A stretch of 64,000 nucleotides of DNA from Trichobilharzia regenti (Eukaryota > Platyhelminthes > Trematoda > Strigeidida > Schistosomatidae): the NCBI GenBank assembly GCA_944472135.2, contig OX235262.1, positions 67,208,887 to 67,272,886 of the forward strand, given 5' to 3'. The translations under genes were made by a program, and so were the position numbers. The notes under the pieces were generated by a model. It was not told where the DNA came from. It saw only the letters and a list, made by a program, of their open reading frames with translations, and searched no databases. This document shows, piece by piece, positions 22,777 to 34,366 of this stretch; within the stretch, counting starts at the first letter, position 1; each line of letters begins with the position of its first letter.

Positions 22777-23690
22777 CTTAGGAACAGAAATAGTCACTTT
22801 CTAATCAGCTGAAAATCAATCAAGTAGATCAAGATTGAAACGCAATAAAACTATGAGACTATAGTAACTCAGTCCATTCTAACTACTGTAATGAAGTTTC
22901 AATCCTGTTATTCAGTGTTCACTTTGTCTTACTATTGGCAATTTAGTTATGTAAAGTCTGTTGTAACTGCGCTTATCGGGATTCAGCGTTCCTGGTAGAA
23001 CACGTTTCCTACACTTCACAAATGCCTTTTCGTTTTACATTTTACTTACTGGCAAATTCCAACGTTTTTCACATTGAGAAAAGTGAAGAACTAGTGGGAT
23101 TTATGTATACACTATCGTACTCAGGTCAAATGCATATCAGGATTTGAACTTCTACTACCAAAAACGATTAGTACTCAGGTGAAAATAGAGAATTTAAGGC
23201 CAAAGCATTAACAGACAAAAATCTAGGATGAAGTATAGTTACATATTCATCGAGCCTTTAGATGTACCTAAATTTGTAATGACTTTGGTTCTAAAGACAT
23301 TGGTAGGCCTTGCAATAACACATTCACGTTCAAATATCTAAGCGAATCTTTCAGCATTTTTCCCATGTTTTCTTCTTTTTCCAATTTATCTTACCTTTCA
23401 ACAAACATTTTCCTACTTTTCCCTACACATTTCACACAGGTCGACAAATATCCCCACTTTTCCTGACGATTTTTACTTTCTCAACAGTATGTATCACACT
23501 TTCAGCCACACTTTTAGCATGTTTGCGAAAATTTCTCCCACTAATTAACAAATATGCCTTACTGAAGCTGTTGAACAGCTCTTAACATCCATTTTATGAG
23601 TTGTTGACATACTATAGTGGCGTAATAGCATTATTTGTACCACTTGTTATCGTCAAAATGTTACGCGAATAATGTGGAGTTTAGTCGCAT
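22777..23690. other. No recognisable gene
   Basis: AT-rich spacer between the gypsy array and the inverted Penelope pair, with no coding pattern seen. Confidence 0.4.
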
Positions 23691-23699
23691 AGAAATTAG

Positions 23700-24915
23700 A
23701 GAGAAGATAACACGAAGTTCAACAAAATATATCTTTGCGGCGATTTCATTTTCAAAAGCTATACAATCGCATTTTTAAATACATAATTTTACATAGATAC
23801 AATTTTTATTTGATTCCACATAATTATGAAGGTGAATAAAAGGTGACAATTACTTTCAATTAGATATGGTTTACGAGAGGCATAGAAACAAAATTACACA
23901 GGATTAGGCCGAATTACAAGTGTATAGAAAGTGAGCATGGAAACAAATTGAAATAATAATTTTCAACTTGAGATGGGAGTTAGGAGGTGTGAATAAAGAT
24001 TACAAGGGGCTTAGATACAAAAATTACACAGGATTAGAATATAATTGTAAAATAGTTATTTTAAACCAATTACAAATGTGAGCAGGAAGAGCATGGAGAC
24101 AAACATAAAATAACTGTTGTTATGATTAAAAATGGGATGAATTGAATGAAGACAAAGAGAATAAGAATCACACACCCACACCGAACGGAAAAACTGATCC
24201 TGAAAATGATCAAGAAAGAACGAAAAATAGGAGGCTTAGGGGACATACCGAACTAGGACCATGGTAATTGTAGAGGTTGGACTAATTTCTAGTGAACACA
24301 CAGCTCTGGCTTTTCGATGCATATTGCGAGGGCTTCCGCAGTACACAGAAGTCGGGAACATACTGCTTTTGGTAAGTTTCTGTTGACTTTGTAAATCATT
24401 TTGAATGAGTCAGTTGACATGTTGTGAGAGGTGTTGAACATCTGATCTTATTCTCTCTGTCATCATTCAATTCATCCCATTTTTAATCATAACAACAGTT
24501 ATTTTATGTTTGTCTCCATGCTCTTCCTGCTCACATTTGTAATTGGTTTAAAATAACTATTTTACAATTATATTCTAATCCTGTGTAATTTTTGTATCTA
24601 AGCCCCTTGTAATCTTTATTCACACCTCCTAACTCCCATCTCAAGTTGAAAATTATTATTTCAATTTGTTTCCATGCTCACTTTCTATACACTTGTAATT
24701 CGGCCTAATCCTGTGTAATTTTGTTTCTATGCCTCTCGTAAACCATATCTAATTGAAAATAATTGTCACCTTTTATTCACCTCCATAATTATGTGGAATC
24801 AAGTAAAAATTGTATCTATGTAAAATTATGTATTTAAATGCGATTGTACAGCTTTTGAAAATGAAATCGCCTCAAAGATATATTTTGTTGAACTTCGTGT
24901 TATCTTCTTTCTAAT
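23700..24915. mobile_element. Head-to-head Penelope-like tails forming a long inverted repeat
   Basis: The arms (about 23700-24166 and 24443-24915) are inverted and nearly identical over about 465 bp. The spacer is about 275 bp. The arms are the 3' tail of the Penelope-like subfamily seen at 61519-62985, including its terminal hairpin motif GCGAT...ATCGC. The spacer holds the end of that element's coding region on the minus strand, so the left element is minus and the right one is a tail-only plus copy. Transcripts across this locus would fold into a long hairpin. Confidence 0.85.
24230..24440 (-). pseudogene. C-terminal remnant of a Penelope-like protein
   Basis: On the minus strand this reads as a close relative of the last residues encoded at 61940-62110. 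It has IYKVNRN(L)PK, then RLLCTAEALAICIEKPELCV, with a stop where the reference has Gln-Lys, then the LVQPLQLPW end. It is the coding stub of the left member of the inverted pair. Reverse transcriptase and GIY-YIG parts are missing. Confidence 0.7.
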
Positions 24916-24919
24916 GTCC

Positions 24920-25585
24920 TAATGGTTGTTTTTCACATTAATATAGAAATGACGAGCAATTTTATCAGACTGTTAACCTCCATAACTTGATGGAATTGAG
25001 GAATGCATTGCTGACACTAAGTCATTGTCCGAGAGAATGTAATTTTCTATCTGCATCAAGCATATGATAAATGGGGCCAATCAAACAGTTGATGTTTAAA
25101 ACAATCCTTTTCCCATAAAGTCAAATCACTAATTGTTGCTCAGATGTAAGAAGAGAAATATAAGCTTGTTGATTCTGTCATATAAGTTAATAGATGCAGA
25201 TAGTTGAATACTATGGAGGTTGTGGGTCAAAATAGGATACATTGCCACAGATTTATAAATATATATGCTTTTTCATCTCAATTATAATATCACGATAAAG
25301 TAACGAATTTCTTTAGAGAATATGACTGTTAAGACTTTCGATATTATTTTTATTTCTTTATCATGTCTCTTATTTCAGCACATATTGGTGTGTGGGCATG
25401 ATAGACAAAATAAAAGGTTTTTCATTATGTATTACGATCTAGTTACATCTTTAATTTCTGGCTACATATTTTTATTTTCTTGAGTAACTGTTTTATTCAG
25501 ATAAGTTACGTTTATGAGGGGAAAGATAATATCTAGTGACTGAATGACTGAACTAACCGAATTCATTTATTTGGTAAGTTGCATA
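24920..25585. other. No recognisable gene
   Basis: AT-rich DNA, with no repeat relationship noticed. Confidence 0.35.
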
Positions 25586-26084
25586 AAACAGTGCCAGCGG
25601 TCTGATCTCTGACGAAATCTCAGCACGGATACAGAAGGCTCGTTTGGCATATGCCAACTTACTCCACCTCTAGCGTAGACATGGTATCCGGCTATCGATC
25701 AAAGGACGTGTGTACTGCTCCGCAGTTCACTCTGTCCTCCTTTATGGCTGGGAGATACGGCCATTAAAAATGGAAGTCATGAAAAGGCTAGCTGTATTTG
25801 ATCATAGGTGTTTGTACTCTATCTCCCGTGTTCAGTGGTATAATAAGGTGAGCAATATTGAGGTTACGCATCTGTCGAGTTTTAGGTAGAGAGGCGAAAC
25901 CAGTCGACGAGGTCATAAAGTTATACCGACTGAGATGTTTAGGGCATGTGTTACGCAAACATGTCTAGTCATTGCCATCGAGGACGGGCAGTGTTAGCTG
26001 ACTGACATAGTATCAGATTGGAAAAGAGCCAGCTAGTGGTGTTCAAACGGATATATGGCATCAGTCAATGAGATCCACAAAAGG

Positions 26085-26455
26085 CAGGTAGTTACCTGGG
26101 GTTCTGGTGGCAAGTCATGACCAGTAGGGTACAGTTGGTCGAAGGTGAGGACAAATACTGGCCAAAAACATTGGCTAGTGGTCACGTTATGTCGTGAATT
26201 GGCAGAAGTTGTAATTCATGGGCCATCGTGTCGGGTCTCAGTGGGTTAATGGTCAACTAGCTAGCTCGCCTTGTAACCAGAAGGTCCTGGGCTCGAACTC
26301 CTGTGGTGGGGACGTACTGATGAAGAGTCCGAAGCACTGGAATGAAATAGCTGTCCAGTATTCCGTGGTGGTTTTCTAATGGTTCCCTAACCAATGTCAG
26401 CTCATGATGAAATCCTGTAACTAATCAATCAAATCCCTACAAACCAACACTTGAA
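26085..26455 (+). mobile_element. Hammerhead SINE (family 1) nested in a LINE
   Basis: A near full-length copy, in register from the AGGTAGTTACCTGG region through the tRNA-like part to the common 3' end CCCTACAAACCAACACTTGA. The tRNA-like B box is changed (GGCTCGAACTC) and the hammerhead core is disrupted around 26325-26345. The LINE copy at 43541-43570 lacks it, giving an empty-site comparison. Confidence 0.75.
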
Positions 26456-26675
26456 AATCCAGAACAGTTAGTTTAAGCCATGGAGGGAAGTGGAGACTTC
26501 TTGTCTGGATGGGGCCCTCAGGATGGTAAGGACCAATGGCTGAAGACAGTTGGTGATATGGTTCAAAATCGTTCTCGGTAACGGCGTAGATGCATTCATT
26601 CTTCATAATTTTTCATATGCGGTAAAACTGTGTTATTCTTCCATATTACTATTCTTTTTGTCTTACATTTCTTTT

Positions 26676-26930
26676 TTACGAGTTGATCACGGATTGATAT
26701 CAGTTAGAGAACCATTGAAAACCAGCTGGGAGTACTGGACAGCTATTTCATCCTAATTTGGGAATCATCGGCAGTACGCATCCACTGGAGTTCGAACCTA
26801 GGACCTTCCGGTTACAAGGTAAGCTCGTATACCATTCAGCCCAGACTAGGATGAAACAGCTGCCCAGTACTCCATGGTGATTTCAATGTTTCTCTAACTG
26901 ATATCAATCCGTGATCAACTCGTAAAAACA
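26676..26930. repeat. Fold-back copy of SINE family 1
   Basis: A minus-oriented part (about 26680-26845) is joined directly to a plus-oriented part (26849-26925). The outer about 75 bp of each are inverted copies of one another. The tRNA-like segment lies in the loop. It sits inside the 3' untranslated part of the LINE. Confidence 0.7.
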
Positions 26931-27397
26931 AAAACTAAACCTTACAAACCAAACTGTAGAAAATTACACTTCTTTTTATTATATCTCTTTTGAAGCTCTC
27001 TCCACTCTCTTCTCTTTGTTTGTGTGCTAAATGGAGGAAATGTGTCAATTCGAACTGCTGCACAGTTGTACAAAGTTCTACATTGAAACCAGTTAGTCAG
27101 TCAACCGAATTCTGATAAGCTGGTCAGTCAAAAATGATACCATATAGTGTGGACGAATAATAATTACTCACGTTATGAATAAATCGATTACTTCAACTCT
27201 AATTAATTGCATTTCTATAGTTTAGCTAATTGAAAGTAAAGCAGACTCAATAATTACTTTATTTCATTGTTTATCCTTATCATTTTCTGACACAAAGCAC
27301 TGAAGGGAAAACAAAATACTATAGACACAAATTATGTATCTAAAGATAAACAGTCAATCAAGAATAAGGACGAATAACACGAGATAAACAACCATTT

Positions 27398-27399
<2 letters not shown>

Positions 27400-27445
<46 letters not shown>
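27400..27445. repeat. (AT)n microsatellite
   Basis: About 42 bases of uninterrupted AT dinucleotides. Confidence 0.95.
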
Positions 27446-27448
<3 letters not shown>

Positions 27449-27704
27449 GCGATGCATTGCAAGCTGTATGCTGATGGGTGTAGTTTTATATATTTATGAA
27501 ACTCAAAAATATGCACCTAATATTGTTATCATTACCGATTGATCAACTTGATCCCATACTGAGGAATGATGATTAAGTTGTTATACATAAGCTGAGATTT
27601 TATAAATTCTGGTTTAATAATACTTTGATAAAGATATTAGCAGCATTAAATAGCGAAACGTCAGCGAAAAACAATATCGTATTGCTTTCATTCATTCATT
27701 ATTA
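27446..27704. other. Unassigned AT-rich sequence
   Basis: Between the microsatellite and the RTE tail. The first bases, GCGATGCATTGCAAGCTGTA, faintly resemble the Penelope terminal hairpin motif, but not enough to call. Confidence 0.3.
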
Positions 27705-28320
27705 TTATTGTTCCCTTGGGTTCTTAGTGGAACATAGGGCTTCAACTGCACGTCTCCACTTGTTTCTGTCTTCCTTCTGCTGTACTTTTCACCTGCATCC
27801 ATGTTAATCCATACTGTTTCAACTCCTCTTCACACGATCTCCTCCATGTCACCCTTCCACTGACGTCCCACTCGCTGCTTCCATTTCGGGTTCCACTCGA
27901 ACAATGGCCTGACGCGCACGCGATGTCACCCAGTGGCCTCTTCAGCCAGTGAGTGTCCAATCCATCTCCACTTTCTCCTGCATACTTGTTGGGCGGCGAC
28001 TGTTTCTTGTTTTGTTTGTTCCCAGCCATAGTTTCTTGTTGATGATTCTTTCCGGCCCGGCCATCTGATCTTCAGTATAGAGCGAAGACAGTTTTTGATA
28101 AAGGTAGGTCTGCAACAGCCTGTTGGAAATATTCTTTGTGACCCGCCAAGTTTCTAATCCGTATAGAAGAAGTGACTTGACGTTTGTATTGAAAATCCGA
28201 GTTTTGTTGTTGATACTGGCTGAGTGACGAAGATTCCCAGATTGGTTTTAGGTTGGTGAATGTGTTTCTCGCCTTCCCGATTCTTGATTTGACATTCACT
28301 GGAAGATACAAAAAACCTTT
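27705..28320 (-). pseudogene. RTE-type LINE 3' fragment, frameshifted
   Basis: On the minus strand, 28311-28072 encodes a NVKSRIGKARNTFTNLKPIW segment and 28029-27742 the terminal RVTWRRSCEEELKQYGLTW region. These are the usual post-RT and C-terminal blocks of this clade, in two different frames. The 3' end is the (ATT)n tract at 27701-27711 as read on the plus strand, equal to an (AAT)n tail. 5'-truncated and frameshifted. Confidence 0.72.
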
Positions 28321-28329
28321 ATTATTAGA

Positions 28330-28795
28330 AAAATAAGTGGTTTCATTTATCAGCTATGAATTCACTTAGTGCCTAGTTCTGTTCCTTATCTAACAGTCAA
28401 AAAAGAAACAGTTAGTCACCGCTTGTTTATAATAAAGAAATTAGATTCCTGAAACCAAAGTTTTTTGCACTTGTATCAAATCTTATTTCAATAACTTCGA
28501 TTAGTATATGTATAATAAATGCTCATTCCACTGTAACTATAACTCAGAATGGTTTTGATAAAGTATATCTAGTCATTGCAAAATATAGTGAAGCTTTTTG
28601 GAAAAAAGCGAAACAGTATTTCTCCCATTGTTGCGGTTCATAAGTTCTAACGTAATTTTGAAGTTTATAACGTTTTAGTCTGGGAGCATAAGCTATGGAA
28701 TGAACTACTGATCCCAAACTTATTCATTGAACTCAGTTACTCATTAAAGAAATTATTCTAGGGATTCAATTATTTCTGACTTCTAATGTCTTCAA
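28330..28795. other. No recognisable gene
   Basis: AT-rich spacer directly before a Penelope-like fragment. Confidence 0.35.
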
Positions 28796-28799
28796 ATTC

Positions 28800-29690
28800 T
28801 AGGGGAAAATATGAAGACAAAGAAATGGTGTAGCGATGGGATCACTGATATCGCCAATCTTCGCAGATGTCTTCACGAATAGTTCAGAAAATTTTTCTCT
28901 TGAGACGTCTAATAGTACCTCACAGGTATGGCGAAGATATGTGGTTGACATTTTTGCATTGTTAAAAGCGAGACACACCTGTGGTTGCTTCATGCATATA
29001 AACTCAGTAGTAGAAGGAATTGAATCTACACTGCAGTTACAAAATGAACAAGGAGAATTAGCTATATTCAACTGTAAGAGATAAATTACTCACCGGCGTT
29101 TATAAAATGCCAACATTCTAATAGATATTTAGACATTAGGTCATCTCACCTATTACTTGTAGAAGCAGACTTGATTAAATATCTAACAAACCAGGCGAAA
29201 ACTGTAGGTAGTATATCAAGAAACCTAAATAATGAAATGAAACTGATAGAAAAAGCACTAGTGCTGCATAATTATCCCATAACATTCATCAGGAAGTCCA
29301 TGAAAGCACGCGAAAAAGAAAAATATAGTAGTGAAGCTACTAGTCATAACACATATAAGAAGCACTTTAAGGCGTCTGCGGTTTTATCATATAAGGTAGG
29401 TACATGGTAAACCCTACTTAGGATTCCTAATAAAGCAGGAATCAAGGTGGCATTCAAACCCACAAACTTCTTTAAAGACAATCTGCGTAGACTAAGGGAT
29501 TACACTGTCTCAATTAAACAAAGTCACTTAATTCGTAAAATACCTTGCAATGACTGTGAAGTCACTTAGATAGGTCTGACCAGTAGTTCAGGGTGAGTAA
29601 GTTTATCAGGACATAGGAATTTGGTCAAGTATAAAATGACTGACCACAACTTCCTGGCCAGAAACACCAGAGAAATGAGATTTTTATGTA
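28800..29690 (+). pseudogene. Penelope-like element (subfamily B), RT to GIY-YIG remnant
   Basis: Starts inside the reverse transcriptase with GVAMGSLISPIFADVF, followed by WRRYVVDIFALLK, where family members have YVDD. The first catalytic Asp is thus replaced by Val. Further pieces at 29090-29400 continue the post-RT region (DLIKYLTNQAKTVGSIS, IEKALVLHNYPITFI). About 29420-29590 holds the linker and the beginning of a GIY-YIG nuclease (IPCNDCEVT, stop, IGLTSS). Several frameshifts and stops are present. The best match inside the window is the copy at 53140-53985. Confidence 0.72.
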
Positions 29691-29734
29691 ACTAAGCAAA
29701 TGTAGCGCAATAATCGAAAGGAAGCAATCTTCTT

Positions 29735-30350
29735 TACCTACCTACCTGGGAAGCGTCGTTTCAGCTACAGGCGGAAATGACGAGAATATCAAGGCGACGA
29801 TCGGGAAAGCAAGGTAAGCTTTCACTACTCTCAAGTCCGTGTGGAGGTCAACAGCACTTGGCAAGAATAAATAAGATCCAAATTTTTAACTCCATTGTGA
29901 ATCTAGTGCTACTATACGGATCAGAGACTTGGAGCGTCACTAAGGGCTCTTGAAACAAGCTACACACATTCATCAACAGCTGTTTTCGCTTATTACTACC
30001 CAAGATCAAATGGCCAGAAAAGATCAGCAACAGTGATCTCCGGGAGCGAACCAATCAGGAACCGATTGTGCAACAAATGTGAAGGAAGAAATGAAGGTGG
30101 ATTCGCCATACTCTGAGAAAACCATCAGGTGACATCACACGACAAGCCATCACTCGAGTGGAACCAGAGAGGGAAGCGGTGAGTTGGTCGTCAGAGAGAG
30201 GGCGACATAGAGGAGGTGATGAGAAGAGGAGATGAAAGCATATGGGCATACGTGGAGCCAGGTGAAAACGTTGGCGGAGAACTTAACGCAACGCAGACGT
30301 GAGGCTGAAGCTCTATGTTGCTATAGGAGATAAAGGAAACAATAATAATA
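29735..30350 (+). pseudogene. RTE-type LINE 3' fragment, multiply frameshifted
   Basis: Recognisable blocks in order across all three frames: FTYLPGKRRFSY, then ARQ-like and TLKSVWR-like segments, KFLTPL/LLYGSETWSVTK, KWPEKISNSDLRERTNQEP, the IRHTLRKPSGDITRQAI block and EALCCYRR. An (AAT)n tail ends at about 30352. It begins almost immediately after the preceding Penelope remnant, so one may have inserted into the other. Confidence 0.7.
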
Positions 30351-30352
30351 AT

Positions 30353-31165
30353 ATTCGTATTCTGAATCTTTTCTGTTTAATTCGAGTCTTCTGTACTGAT
30401 CCAAAATTATTTTTCCTCTTTGTAACTTAACTGGTCACTCCGCTATTCAATATTCTTTCAAAAGAATTCCCTCATTAACTACTTACAAGTCCTTGTTAAC
30501 AGTACACACCACAGCGATCGGTTAGTTGATATGTAAGCTCCTATTAAGCTTATCAGTGGATCAATAGGCTTTGCTATAAAGTTTATGTTAGTCAGTAAAC
30601 GAAAAATAGACATGATATTTTATATTAGTGTTTCACTGTCTGATAGTAAAAGCTTGTTCACAGTAATATGGACCTATGGCTTAAAAATCACAGCTGACAG
30701 ATTTCAGCTGCATTAAAGATTTTCACATGAATGATGAAAACATACTGTAATAGCAGAATCCAGGCACTTTGATAGAATATGCTTCAATTTAAAATAATTT
30801 TATTTAATATCATACAGGGATAGAACATGAATTACTGAATGACATTTCCAGGGCAAAGTACTGCTAATAAGTATACCGACATAATTATAAGATGTACTAA
30901 CTTATTTGATATGGTTTACCGTCCTTCCTTTTGCAACGTTATTCTCGGCATATTTGTGTCCAGTGTTGCATCATTCTTGTTACATGTTTAAGGTGTTGAT
31001 TTTATGAAGAGAGATTTAGAGATTAACCTCTCTTCCAAACTTTACTATATTACTTTTCAAAATTTAACCTGCCACATCCTAGTGTGTGTTTGTGTGTAAG
31101 TGCATGCCGTTCTATGGTTGAATCACTTTACTCGATATTAGTATAAGCAAGCACAATTAAATATG
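30353..31165. other. No recognisable gene
   Basis: AT-rich DNA, nothing assignable. Confidence 0.35.
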
Positions 31166-31169
31166 AAGA

Positions 31170-31345
31170 ATATAAAGTCTTTATACCTATATCATATACG
31201 GGAGAGAAATCTGAAACCATACGTAGGATTCTTAATGAGGGTGGAATTATGTTGCCATTTAAACTGAAGTACTCACTCAGAGACAGGTCATCTCGGACAA
31301 ATGATTTAGCTAACCTTACTAGAAAACATCATTCACATACTTGAT
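31170..31345 (+). pseudogene. Penelope-like (subfamily B) linker fragment
   Basis: Encodes YIPISYTGEKSETIRRILNE, then GIMLPFKLKYSLRD. This is the conserved linker between RT and GIY-YIG that also appears at 29420 and 53150. Both flanking domains are absent. Confidence 0.55.
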
Positions 31346-31351
31346 CCTAAA

Positions 31352-31680
31352 CTAACGTCAGTTAGAGAACCACTGAAAAGTAAGGGAGTACTGGACAGTT
31401 GTTTTGTCCTCGTTTGGCACCCTTAAGTAGCACCCATTCATGGCCCCATCACGTATTGAATCTAGAACTTCCAAAATACGAGGCCAGCTCGTTTACCACG
31501 CAACCCTTGAATCGTGACTTCTGTGAGTTTGAACTCTAGTGGGTGTATACTGTGAAGAGTCCCAAACTAGGACAAAACGGTTGTCCAGTAATCCTTGGTT
31601 TTTCACTGGTTCTCTAACTGATATCAGCTCATTATCAGAGTTGTAACCAATCAAATATCTGCAAACCGATACTTGGTAAC
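31352..31680. repeat. Fold-back copy of SINE family 1
   Basis: A minus-oriented half (31355-31508) is followed directly by a plus-oriented half (31520-31680) that ends with the family's common tail. About 110 bp around the hammerhead region occurs in both halves in opposite orientation. The hammerhead is degraded: the core lacks its first C, and GAAA is AAAA near 31585. Confidence 0.7.
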
Positions 31681-32044
31681 AACGAATAATTTATTAAACA
31701 CCATGCGATAAACATAAATTCAAATATATAGATCCATGCAATTTGGGATATCAGAAATTAAGAATTTAGCTATAACTAAAGTGTAATAGTAACTCTGCCA
31801 CTTCTATGCAAACACTAGAACAATAACAGCATGAAACAGGGTTATATATTGAAAAGTGATTCAGTTAGGTGGAAACAGAGGTTACTCACTAAATCTTTCT
31901 TCATCGAATCAGCAACCGGTATGTATAATAGTAGGAATGCCAAGTCGCTCCTAGATATTTGAAGAACTGTACTAAAACAGGATGAAGTAAAACCACATAA
32001 ACAAAGTTATAAGTCATGTAAACACATTTTTATCACTTCTTTAC

Positions 32045-32265
32045 TTCCCAGTGGAACATGCGGATTCAGGCTTGAAGCCTTGAATTTTCAGTAATCGTGG
32101 TATTGTTTTTACGGAATGGGATTGCTAGTCTCACATTCATGCTTCCCTCTTTTCCAAGTCTACTAAAAACTAGTCAACTGGCCATTCAGGAATGCGTCGA
32201 GCGTAAATCGAACCTCCAACCTTTTGCTTGGTTTGTAAACATTCCGCCAACCATCAAAGCACATT
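32045..32265 (-). mobile_element. tRNA-derived SINE (family 3a)
   Basis: Matches the copies at 38265-38486 and 59735-59950: GTGGAACAT start, a GGGATTGCTAG block, then a tRNA-like part whose B box (minus strand GGTTCGATTTA) is partly mutated. Diverged. Confidence 0.5.
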
Positions 32266-32649
32266 GTTATGATTATGAGCAGCAATAAATTGTGCTTAAA
32301 TTCTCATCCAGTATACTATGCTGTATCATTGCGTAATATATATATATATATATAGTACTCCGTTTCTAACACAGTAATGAACTGTGGGAATATGTGAAAT
32401 AATATTCCGTTGGAACACATTGTCTGTATCACACCACCATATTAGTGCATGTATCGATGTTGCCAATCTATGAAACTTAGTTGGTGTCCAGTTACGATTT
32501 GAGATTATCCCCCTCACTTCCACTATGGCTATTTCATTTTATTTTATTATGAGCGAAATTACTTTCTTAGACGTTTCATACCTCTTAGCCAAATTTTGAA
32601 GTGAGAGTTCATCAGCCATTCCAATCTATCTCGAGATCACGTGGTAGCC

Positions 32650-32735
32650 TGAAAATCCTGGGTTCGAAGAGTCCCAAACTAGGACGAAATGGCTGTCCAG
32701 TAGCCCCTTGATTTCACTGCTTCCCGAACTAACTT
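32650..32735 (+). repeat. Hammerhead-region scrap of SINE family 1
   Basis: A tRNA-like GGGTTCGA is joined directly to GAGTCCCAAACTAGGACGAAA and CTGTCCAGT. The acceptor part and hammerhead stem I are deleted. Confidence 0.6.
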
Positions 32736-32739
32736 AACT

Positions 32740-34360
32740 TACTTCTTTCATCTCTGGTTTACGCATTCCTTGTGTTTCGTGTTAGTAGATATTAAAAAGA
32801 TGGTTTACATTTTCATAAAATAGTTGAAAATCTTCCTAATTATTAGATTTATGGTCCGTTAGTACATTGCATTTGACTTAATTCAGGAACTGGTTTACAC
32901 CAGATAGCCATGACTGGTTTGCACTTAATGTTTACTTGTAAAGTTGTGCATATTAAAGTTTGGTGAGATCTAACTGAAATCAGTATTGCTCTCTTGGATG
33001 TGTCGCTCTAAGTTTTACCATGGGAATCTTCGATATTATACAACAGGTGATAATTGAAGGTAAAATGGAGAACTAGGTCGTGTTGAGACTGAAATAAGCG
33101 GCCTTCGAAATAGCAGTCTACGAGACTAGTAACTCAGACATAGCTAGCTCGAGTCCTTCAGTTCTATACTTTATACTAGATTACAGATTACACAGATAAC
33201 AGTGTGTCAATCTAAGGCTACTTCAGACAGTCTCACCATGTATTATTAATTTATTATATACCTTATTATCGGTATATATATATGTCGGTATATTCCACTT
33301 CTGATTTCAATTTATGCTGATATTTCTGTTCATTTTCTTTTATCCAACTGATAAATATGATTATGTATTGAAGAATCTAATTTGAAAGAAATTAAATTGA
33401 GAAGGGTAATCAATTTTATTGTTATCACTGCTTTTTTTCCGCTTTGTATCATATTATTGTAGAGAAAAGATTTATACATTTCTCCTTTTTCTTTTGAAAA
33501 CAAGACTAGATAATTAGCCTATAAAAGAATAGATTACAGAGTCGATTTGATCAGTGAAATGGATGAAATGCATCCCCCCTTCCCCAAGAAAAAAATCTAG
33601 AAAATAGGAAGAGAAGGCAAGACAGAAAGTAAGCATATTTGTCAAGACCATTCAATATTCATCAGTTCATATTACTTTCAGAAAGGGAAGAAAGAAGATA
33701 ACTGCAGTATCTTTGCCATTGATTTCGATTTTTAGACATATGCGATGACGTTTCGATCCACTGATTCGAAATGCCCTTCGAATCCTAAAATGGGCGTTGT
33801 GATGTATCAACTAATGCCAACCTAACACAGATATCCTTCATCCCACAACGCCACGTCATAGGCTGAAAACCTCTGCACATTTTCCTTGCACTCCCAGGGC
33901 TAGTGCACAGAAATAGGTATGAAAACCTCTGGGATGACATTCGTAGCTAGTTTGCTAGCCATCAAGACCCGTATTTCCAGATAATGAAGCTAGATGAATG
34001 GTGATCTTCACCATTTCCATACATACACCGGCGGATCTCAGGATCGCTCCTGTGGTGAAAACATCAGATGCAAGCAATTCCACGGAGATGGCGATGATCG
34101 AATACTCAGAGTCTCCGCACATCCTCAGCTCGGAAAGGCCAGGTTCCACAGTCTTACAGTAAACCTGCTTCCACCGAAGCATTATAAATCCGACCTATGG
34201 CAACCAGGCTAACGTTGTGACGGCACCAGAGCTGGCTTGAATTGGCATATTTTACCCTAATTTTGACTACACAGATAGAGGTCTCATCCCTCGTCCCTAC
34301 CCTAGCACCCCCACAACTACCTTTACAGGTTACTCCCATTTGCCAGTAGTATTTTCCACT
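32740..34360. other. Unassigned; right part less AT-rich
   Basis: No gene model is supported. 33780-34360 is noticeably richer in G and C than its surroundings and lies directly downstream of a LINE RT fragment on the minus strand. It could be part of that element, but I do not recognise a conserved block. Confidence 0.3.
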
Positions 34361-34366
34361 TAAACG

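Larger units (their letters stand above)
25590..27110 (+). pseudogene. LINE 3' end interrupted by two SINE insertions
   Basis: The plus strand begins with ISDEISARIQKARLAYANL, then a VYCSAVHSVLLYGWE segment and RLAVFDHRCLYSISRVQW. This is the post-RT region of a fluke LINE and matches the second copy at 42625-43900. The final coding part resumes at about 26460-26600 after a SINE insertion. The 3' untranslated part is split again by a fold-back SINE (26676-26930) and resumes at about 26970-27105, where it parallels 43770-43890. Frameshifts and stops make it non-functional. Confidence 0.7.

Noticed and set aside
26320..26370. Active hammerhead in the SINE at 26.1-26.4 kb, because CTGATGA is present
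   Set aside because: CTGATGA is followed by extra bases before the stem II strand, and stem II itself is broken (GAGTCCGAAGCACTGGAATG).
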